Below, piece by piece: positions 16,417 to 20,890 of a stretch of 20,890 bases of DNA (the stretch's first letter is position 1; each line of letters begins with the position of its first letter). The notes beneath the pieces were generated by a model that saw only the letters and a list, made by a program, of their open reading frames with translations, had not been told where the DNA came from and did not search any database. Both the position numbers and the translations under genes were made by a program. The DNA lies in contig CAMDSG010000013.1 of NCBI GenBank assembly GCA_945907055.1, positions 1 to 20,890 of the forward strand, written 5' to 3'. Source of the DNA: Bifidobacterium breve (GTDB lineage Bacteria; Actinomycetota; Acidimicrobiia; IMCC26256).

Positions 16417-17007
16417 TCAGACCGCAAGCTTTGAGGAGGAGTTGTCGGCTACTGAGATTGTTACTGGTGTAGGAGCAGAATCAGTAGGGAGAACATTCGC
16501 TATCTCAATACCGGCGCCACCATTGTTCGCAGAGCGGCGCTTCATGATCTCGCCAGTTCGAACCATCTCGTGGAGATTAAGGATTCCGTGCATCAACGTC
16601 TCAGGCCCTGGAGGACAGCCGGGAATATAAACATCTACCGGAACAATCTGATCAACGCCTTGCACAATCGCGTAGTTGTTGAACATGCCACCGCTACTCG
16701 CGCAGACGCCCATTGAGATGACCCACTTCGGCTCAACCATCTGGTCGTAGACCTGACGGAGAACCGGCGCCATCTTCTGGCTAACGCGCCCTGCAACGAT
16801 CATTAGGTCTGCTTGGCGCGGACTGGCACGAAATACCTCCATGCCGTATCGACCTAGGTCATAGTGCGCGCCACCTGCTGCCATCATCTCGATAGCGCAG
16901 CATGCAAGCCCAAAGGCTGCCGGCCACATCGAACGTCGACGCGCCCACTGCACAACATCCTCGAGTTGCCCAGTCATGAAATTATGGCCGACCTGCTCCA
17001 TACCCAT
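16417..17007 (-). CDS. nuoB: NADH-quinone oxidoreductase subunit B, first copy (NuoB)
   Basis: This is the cluster N2 subunit of the complete operon, 196 residues. Ligands are Cys36-Cys37 (FGLACCAIEMM), Cys102 (SMGVCASSGGMFNNYAIVQG) and Cys131 (YIPGCPPGPETL). This is the common bacterial subtype, unlike NuoB2. The C-terminal ~45 residues after EMVRTGEIMKRRS are variable and not conserved in the family. The ATG shares a base with the nuoA stop (TAATG). Confidence 0.97.
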   Translation of the reverse strand: MGMEQVGHNFMTGQLEDVVQWARRRSMWPAAFGLACCAIEMMAAGGAHYDLGRYGMEVFRASPRQADLMIVAGRVSQKMAPVLRQVYDQMVEPKWVISMGVCASSGGMFNNYAIVQGVDQIVPVDVYIPGCPPGPETLMHGILNLHEMVRTGEIMKRRSANNGGAGIEIANVLPTDSAPTPVTISVADNSSSKLAV

Positions 17008-17483
17008 TAAGCGGCTGACTCCTCAACTTGAGTGTTTGACGATTCTGTTGACGCGCTGTTTGCAAAAATCTCAGGAGACCCATCGCTACGCATAATCGGT
17101 CGCACGATTTGATCAGAGACTCTCGCCATCGGGCCCCAATCAAGAGCGCCCGTTGAGAGTAGGTAAGCAAAAGGAACAATTAGTACGCCTAGAAATACTC
17201 CCATGACACCTAAACCATAAGCACCGAGTTCGCGGAGGATTGTTGCAAACGGATACAGAAAAATAATCTCGACATCAAGAACAATGAAGGCCATCGCGAC
17301 TAAATAAAACTTCACGGGGAAGCGCTCGACCGGCTCATTATCGGAGACGATTCCGCACTCATAGGAAGCAGTCTTGGCCTTGGTCTTTCGACTCGGCGCG
17401 AGTAGTTGAGAGGCGAAGAAGGATCCGGCACCGAATCCAAAAGCGAGCAGGGCCATCGTGAGTATCGGTAGGTACTGACTCAT
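17007..17483 (-). CDS. nuoA: NADH-quinone oxidoreductase subunit A, first copy (NuoA)
   Basis: This is the first gene of the complete complex I operon: a three-helix membrane subunit (ND3 homologue). The loop motif YECG (residues 41-44) and VLDVEIIFLYPFA are intact. At 158 residues it is longer than the usual 115-125, because about 40 polar residues follow the third helix (ending TESSNTQVEESAA). The ATG at 17483 has AGGAG about 8 bases upstream (GAGAGGAGACGGAGC before ATG). The 230-base stretch between it and the end of the upstream reductase gene is the natural place for the nuo promoter, although read-through from that gene is also possible. Confidence 0.95.
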   Translation of the reverse strand: MSQYLPILTMALLAFGFGAGSFFASQLLAPSRKTKAKTASYECGIVSDNEPVERFPVKFYLVAMAFIVLDVEIIFLYPFATILRELGAYGLGVMGVFLGVLIVPFAYLLSTGALDWGPMARVSDQIVRPIMRSDGSPEIFANSASTESSNTQVEESAA

Positions 17484-17677
17484 GCTCCGTCTCCTCTCTT
17501 AGTCCGATTCTTGGTTCGCTCTCGGGTAAAAATCTTTCGCACCTTGAGCGCCGCTGCTTTTAGTACTGCGATATGTAATGACGCTACCTGCGAGCAACGC
17601 TGCAGAGGCTATTAGGTGCGGCATTGGTTAATGCGAAACCTGCGCGGCCAAAAACACATTCCCGCTGAATAGTCTGC
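17484..17677 (-). promoter_or_regulatory. Leader region upstream of nuoA
   Basis: This stretch holds no gene. It contains the nuoA ribosome site near its end and a perfect inverted repeat GCATT-ggtt-AATGC at 17621-17634 (on the minus strand GCATTAACCAATGC), which could be a small operator or hairpin. Candidate promoter hexamers on the minus strand are weak (for example TTGCTC at 17597-17592 with A/T-rich TACATAT nearby at an unfavourable spacing), so I do not name one. Position alone suggests that the operon promoter is here. Confidence 0.35.
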
Positions 17678-17721
17678 TGTCTATGGCCGGTCTATGACCG
17701 GTCTATATCCGGTCTATGGCT
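17678..17721. repeat. Four tandem 11-bp repeats, consensus GGTCTATGGCC
   Basis: Four consecutive 11-base units read TGTCTATGGCC, GGTCTATGACC, GGTCTATATCC and GGTCTATGGCT. The core GTCTAT is invariant and variation is confined mainly to positions 8-9. The array covers the last codons and the TAG stop (17716-17714) of the reductase gene and extends upstream of nuoA. Junctions between units create partial palindromes such as GACCGGTC. A period of 11 puts each unit about one DNA helical turn apart, compatible with cooperative protein binding, but slippage-made repeats of no function are equally possible. Confidence 0.85.
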
Positions 17722-18985
17722 CCGGCGTGAGGGCGACGATCTTCTCGACCAATGCGTACGCGGCCTCCGCTGGCCCAATCTCATCCGGTCGTAGGAGGTT
17801 CGCCATAATTCGCAGCACCCACTCCATGAGGGTGCGTGACTGCATACCTACATGAGTAAGTTCGCGCATCACGGCGGGGTTCCCGATGATCTTGACGAAG
17901 AGTCGAGCCACCTTGAAGTAGAGGCCATACGTCTCGACTAGGAGCTCCGGGTATTGCTGGAGCGCAAGGCCATCTCCAGAGGTCAAGGCTTGGTCAACTA
18001 CGCCCGCAACCATCCGCCCCGTCTCGTATGCGTAGGCAATACCCTCGCCATTAAAGGGGTTTACGGAGCCAGCGGCATCCCCGGCCACGATCCAATTAGG
18101 GCCAACATTGGGGGTAACAGAGCCTCCGGTGGGGAGTTTTCCTCCAGTTACAGGCCCCTCAGCCGTATCAGCAGAGAGCCCCCAGTATGAAGGTGCCACA
18201 TCTACGAAGGTCTCCATCAACTTGCTCGTATTTATGTCCTTCCAGCCCGAGAAGGTAGATAGGAGCCCTACCCCTACATTTACGCGCCCATCACCGAGTG
18301 GGAAAATCCAGCCGTAGCCTGGGACATGGGCTCCGGAGCGATCAACGATATCTAAGTGGCTCTCGATCCAAGGATCTTCATGGCGCGGACTCCGGTAATA
18401 GCCGCGAACCGCCATTCCTAGGGGATATTTGCGGTCTCGATTTGTCCCTAGAGCCCTGCCAAATCGGGAGTTTGCCCCATCAGCCACCACTACATAACGA
18501 GCTGAGACATTCTCTAAGGTGCCCGTATCCTTGTGTTTTACCGTTGCGCCAGTGACAATCCCGCTCTCTAGGGTGGGCTCGACGGCCTCGCAGCCCTGCC
18601 AGAGAGTGGCCCCGGCCTTGACGGAGCCCTCGGCAACCATCTCATCTAGGTCCCTGCGGCGCACAACATACCCATAATCTGGGAAATCGGGGTGCTGGGG
18701 CCAGGCCAACTCCATGGTCACCCCATGGGCTATTGATCTAAGGCCGTCATAACGGTGGAAATCTGCGAGCGGCTCAGCTAGCCCCATATCGGTGAGTTGC
18801 TTAACCGACCTCGGGGTAAGCCCGTCCCCGCAGGTTTTGTCCCTTGGGAATCGCTTTCGCTCAACGACAAGTACGGAGTGCCCGTTTTGGGCAAGCCAAT
18901 AGGCCGCAGATGCACCCGCCGGCCCGGCACCAATTACTAAAGCGTCGTATCGCTTTGACATCTCCATATCGTCGCGCAACTTCAC
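17714..18985 (-). CDS. Geranylgeranyl-reductase-family FAD oxidoreductase (menaquinone side-chain reductase candidate)
   Basis: This is a 423-residue flavoprotein. Visible motifs are the FAD Rossmann site GAGPAGA (19-25) followed by the Glu of VVERKRFPRDK, the family motif KTCGDGLTPR (50-59), VVADGANSRFGR (166-177), PGYGWIFPLGDG (222-233) and the second FAD motif GDAAGSVNPFNGEGI (302-316). Family members reduce isoprenoid double bonds. Mycobacterial MenJ of this family reduces one menaquinone isoprene unit. Gene position beside nuo and a quinol-oxidising complex supports a quinone target here, but a lipid or carotenoid substrate cannot be excluded. The start is uncertain: the GTG at 18985 gives the longest form, while ATG at 18967 or 18961 would place the Rossmann motif closer to the N-terminus; none has a clear ribosome site. 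It is transcribed away from the cytochrome operon and towards nuoA. Confidence 0.88.
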   Translation of the reverse strand: MKLRDDMEMSKRYDALVIGAGPAGASAAYWLAQNGHSVLVVERKRFPRDKTCGDGLTPRSVKQLTDMGLAEPLADFHRYDGLRSIAHGVTMELAWPQHPDFPDYGYVVRRRDLDEMVAEGSVKAGATLWQGCEAVEPTLESGIVTGATVKHKDTGTLENVSARYVVVADGANSRFGRALGTNRDRKYPLGMAVRGYYRSPRHEDPWIESHLDIVDRSGAHVPGYGWIFPLGDGRVNVGVGLLSTFSGWKDINTSKLMETFVDVAPSYWGLSADTAEGPVTGGKLPTGGSVTPNVGPNWIVAGDAAGSVNPFNGEGIAYAYETGRMVAGVVDQALTSGDGLALQQYPELLVETYGLYFKVARLFVKIIGNPAVMRELTHVGMQSRTLMEWVLRIMANLLRPDEIGPAEAAYALVEKIVALTPEP

Positions 18986-19141
18986 CCCATTTACCGCAAC
19001 GCGCGCATCAAGAATCCGCCGTATTTAGTGTGGCAAGTTTCACGCAATCGAGTCACCATAAATACTTCCCCCGAACCTGCGTTAGGAGCCTCGGCATAGG
19101 TAACCTGCTTATCGACACTCGCCTTGGAGGAAACACGCTCG
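18986..19141. promoter_or_regulatory. Divergent promoter region between reductase and cytochrome operon
   Basis: Genes leave this region in both directions, so it must contain or follow both start sites. A mirrored pair of -10-like heptamers is visible: TAAATAC on the minus strand at 19027-19021 and TAAATAC on the plus strand at 19059-19065, 31 bases apart. Each is placed correctly to drive transcription outwards. Hexamers at the -35 positions are poor (for instance TTTCAC at 19038 for the plus side). GGAGG at 19126-19130 is the ribosome site of the plus-strand gene, 11 bases before its ATG. The promoter reading is inference. Confidence 0.4.
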
Positions 19142-19633
19142 ATGCCCAACTTGTTGCCAGACTGGCACTTCCTAAGACCAGCGGGACGCCTCATTTGGTC
19201 ATCCCTCTTGCTGATCATTGGTACTGGGCTAATCCTCTGGCAGATGCGCAAGCCAAAATCAACTCGCCCCACCACCTGGGCGCAAGCAATGGCCGGCTCG
19301 CTCTACGTATTCGCAATTTTTGCGCTTGCCTATGCAGTAGTTCCACACGAGATCATCACGATCTTTGATAGCTACTTCAAGTGGGGAACCGACAAATTCT
19401 TATTTCAAAGCGGACAAGTGATTGTCGGCGTAAAGATTCCAATCTCGTTTAACTATCAAGCCCTCCGCGACATAGTTGTTGTCACGTTCTACGTAATACT
19501 TTTTGGACTCAATATCGCAATCATCTCCAAGTGGCAGAAACGACCAACGCAGGCTGAGGCCGATGCCCTCAAAGAGGCAACGGTTGAGTCCGGCACATCG
19601 CGTTTCGGTCGTCCGCTCAAGGCCAAGGCGTAA
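19142..19633 (+). CDS. Three-helix membrane protein of unknown function, first gene of cytochrome b6 operon
   Basis: I do not recognise this 163-residue protein. It has three hydrophobic segments (about 17-34, 47-67 and 109-129), a 40-residue loop between the second and third with aromatic and charged residues (SYFKWGTDKFLFQSGQ), and a polar tail from about residue 131. It contains no Cys and therefore no Fe-S or c-type haem site. Its only His residues are in DWHF and VVPHE. I chose the ATG at 19142 because GGAGG lies 11 bases upstream; a TTG at 19124 would overlap that site. It is 3 bases from a ferredoxin gene and two genes from cytochrome b6, so it is probably an accessory or anchoring subunit of that complex. 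The gene is convincing by spacing and composition; the role is inference. Confidence 0.8.
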   Translation: MPNLLPDWHFLRPAGRLIWSSLLLIIGTGLILWQMRKPKSTRPTTWAQAMAGSLYVFAIFALAYAVVPHEIITIFDSYFKWGTDKFLFQSGQVIVGVKIPISFNYQALRDIVVVTFYVILFGLNIAIISKWQKRPTQAEADALKEATVESGTSRFGRPLKAKA

Positions 19634-19636
19634 GCA

Positions 19637-20050
19637 ATGGGCCGCAACGATGCGAATCCACCAATGCCAGATTTCTCGACCGACTACCTACTCCAAGAGG
19701 TTGACCCGAGTTACCTCTTGGCCTCGGTAAAGCCAAAACAATTTCTACACATTGATCAGTCTGAGTGCATCATGTGTGAGGGCTGCGTAGACATCTGCCC
19801 ATGGAAATGCATTCACATGGTCTCGGTAGATGCAATTACGGAGGCCATTGGAACCGAACTCCCGGGTGAGGATCCTCGCGACACCGTTGCATTCATCGTC
19901 GACGAAGACATCTGCACACGCTGTGCACTCTGCGTCGATCGCTGCCCAACAGGAGTAATAATTCTTGGCAAGATCGCCGAGCCCGGCGCCGTAGGTGACC
20001 CCCATGCGCGCACACAGCGCCACGGGTACTCCTATGGAGTTCGGTTCTAA
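19637..20050 (+). CDS. 2[4Fe-4S] NuoI-like ferredoxin
   Basis: This is a 137-residue iron-sulphur protein with two complete motifs: Cys44, 47, 50 and 54 (CIMCEGCVDICPWKC) and Cys93, 96, 99 and 103 (CTRCALCVDRCP). The 38 residues between them, and details such as CPWKCIH against CPAKCIY, resemble NuoI more than small clostridial ferredoxins, but the membrane-binding N-terminus of NuoI is replaced by a short unrelated segment. No signal peptide is visible, so it acts on the cytoplasmic side. The ATG lies 3 bases after the preceding stop with only a weak AAGG upstream, suggesting translational coupling. It sits between a membrane protein and cytochrome b6, so it may feed or accept electrons at that complex. 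The cofactor call is strong; the partner is inferred from gene order. Confidence 0.9.
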   Translation: MGRNDANPPMPDFSTDYLLQEVDPSYLLASVKPKQFLHIDQSECIMCEGCVDICPWKCIHMVSVDAITEAIGTELPGEDPRDTVAFIVDEDICTRCALCVDRCPTGVIILGKIAEPGAVGDPHARTQRHGYSYGVRF

Positions 20051-20082
20051 CCCAATAAAGAGTCATTTCTAATCCCCGAAAC

Positions 20083-20090
20083 AAGGAGAG
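20083..20090 (+). promoter_or_regulatory. Ribosome binding site for cytochrome b6 gene
   Basis: AAGGAGAG lies six bases before the GTG at 20097 and decides this start; no other start with such a site is near. It lies in a 46-base spacer after the ferredoxin gene, which shows no hairpin or promoter I could support. Confidence 0.8.
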
Positions 20091-20096
20091 ACCACC

Positions 20097-20876
20097 GTGG
20101 CCGATGGCAACGGTAACAGCACAAAATTAGCGGACCGTGCCAGCGAGCTCGGCGGAAAAGTCACGGACTCACAGGCATGGAACTCAATATTCCGCCCGGG
20201 TTCAATCTTCCGCAAGGGCTACACGGATAGTCCGCGTAACCGTTCATATGTTGTCATGAACAGCCTGCTCTACCACCTTCACCCAGTGAAGGTTAAGAGG
20301 CATGCCGTAAAAGTCTCCTACACACTCTGCCTTGGCGGCCTCTCGTTCTTTACGTTCATCCTGCTAACCGTTACCGGTATTTTCTTGATGTTCTTCTACC
20401 GACCAACGGATACGCAGGCGTGGGCAAACGTTCAGCAACTCGAGACAGCGGTCTACTTTGGATCGCTGATTCGCAACATGCACCGCTGGGCTGCTCACCT
20501 CATGGTCATCAGCGTGTTCTTACATATGAGCCGCGTCTTCTATCACGGTGCGTATAAAGCGCCACGTGAGTTCAACTGGGTCATCGGTGTCATTCTTCTT
20601 GTTCTCACGCTCATGCTCTCCTTCACCGGATACCTACTTCCGTGGGACCAGTTGGCACTATGGGCCGTGACCGTTGGTACCAACATGATGGGTTACTCGC
20701 CAGTCTTCGGTACTCAAATTCGATATGCGTTACTAGGTGCAAAGGAGATCAGCGGAGACACACTTCTTCGTTGGTATGTGCTGCACGTGATTCTCTTGCC
20801 CTTCATCGCCGTGATTTTCATGGCGATTCACTTCTGGCGTGTCCGCAAGGATGGCGGCATCTCCGGTCCTCTATAG
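20097..20876 (+). CDS. qcrB: Cytochrome b6-type subunit of a quinol:cytochrome c (bc/b6) complex
   Basis: This is a 259-residue cytochrome with four helices that oxidises menaquinol in the membrane. The b-haem ligands are His129 (NMHRWAAH) and His143 (FLHMSRVF), 14 apart, with His230 (YVLHVILLP) and His245 (MAIHFWRVRK), 15 apart. This is the b6 spacing; mitochondrial cytochrome b has 14 at the second pair. FTGYLLPWDQLALWAV and the ending GGISGPL are b6 hallmarks, so the protein is the N-terminal half of a split cytochrome b, with subunit IV expected next. Cys78 in YTLCLGGLSF matches the Cys that binds haem c(n) in cytochrome b6 and in Bacillus QcrB. The N-terminus has about 50 polar residues more than plant b6. 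The start is GTG with a strong ribosome site. Mycobacterial QcrB is a single long protein and is less similar. Confidence 0.95.
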   Translation: MADGNGNSTKLADRASELGGKVTDSQAWNSIFRPGSIFRKGYTDSPRNRSYVVMNSLLYHLHPVKVKRHAVKVSYTLCLGGLSFFTFILLTVTGIFLMFFYRPTDTQAWANVQQLETAVYFGSLIRNMHRWAAHLMVISVFLHMSRVFYHGAYKAPREFNWVIGVILLVLTLMLSFTGYLLPWDQLALWAVTVGTNMMGYSPVFGTQIRYALLGAKEISGDTLLRWYVLHVILLPFIAVIFMAIHFWRVRKDGGISGPL

Positions 20877-20890
20877 GCCGAGGAGTAGAT
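20877..20890 (+). promoter_or_regulatory. Ribosome binding site of the next, unseen gene
   Basis: CGAGGAG right after the cytochrome b6 stop looks like a ribosome binding site, and the window ends before a start codon. Gene order in b6-type operons makes subunit IV the likely next gene, which is inference only. Confidence 0.45.

Noticed and set aside
17484..17713. A tRNA, small RNA gene or small protein in the gap upstream of nuoA
   Set aside because: No cloverleaf, no convincing ribosome site with a short frame, and no terminator were seen; only the 11-bp repeats and a short palindrome stand out.
19124..19141. TTG at 19124 as start of the three-helix membrane protein
   Set aside because: The TTG overlaps the GGAGG that best serves the ATG at 19142.
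18844..19368. A 174-codon plus-strand frame covering the divergent region
   Set aside because: It overlaps the reductase 5' end and the membrane protein gene in another frame; its product is low-complexity and basic, and the overlapping frames have better support.

Overview
The window carries respiratory-chain genes from a bacterium of moderate GC content (roughly half G+C by eye). It is most likely a member of the Actinomycetota, or less likely the Chloroflexota, outside the well-known Mycobacterium and Streptomyces groups. The pointers are a full 14-gene NADH dehydrogenase operon in the order A to N, a geranylgeranyl-reductase-family flavoprotein just upstream of nuoA, and a split b6-type cytochrome b. 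No rRNA or other lineage marker is present, so the placement is an inference.

Positions 17483 down to 2210 (minus strand) hold a complete complex I operon, nuoABCDEFGHIJKLMN. It encodes the hydrophilic arm with all expected Fe-S ligands (including those of cluster N7 in NuoG) and the full proton-pumping membrane arm. Nearly every junction overlaps by 1 to 4 bases, so it reads as one tightly coupled transcript that moves electrons from NADH to the membrane quinone pool.

After a 145-base gap, positions 2064 to 1 (minus strand) hold a second, strongly diverged nuoA-nuoB-nuoC-nuoD set; its nuoD runs off the left edge. These four genes are intact and carry most family motifs, but they differ from the first set at telling places. 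NuoD2 has Trp where complex I has the quinone-binding Tyr (Tyr87 of Thermus Nqo4), NuoB2 has an additional Cys beside a cluster N2 ligand, and NuoA2 has lost the loop Cys. This is either an alternative quinone module or the start of a second, 11-subunit complex.

Positions 17714-18985 (minus strand) encode a geranylgeranyl-reductase-family FAD protein that probably saturates the menaquinone side chain. Its 3' end lies in a four-copy 11-bp tandem repeat upstream of nuoA. A 156-base divergent intergenic region then separates it from a plus-strand operon (19142 to the right edge). That operon encodes a three-helix membrane protein of unknown function, a NuoI-like 2[4Fe-4S] ferredoxin, and a cytochrome b6-type subunit with four haem-ligand His and the Cys typical of covalent haem c(n) attachment. 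A ribosome binding site at the very end announces another gene, probably subunit IV.

Together the window describes quinone reduction (one or two complex I forms), quinone tailoring (the reductase) and quinol oxidation (a b6-type complex) placed side by side. No mobile elements, tRNAs, rRNAs or CRISPR arrays were seen.
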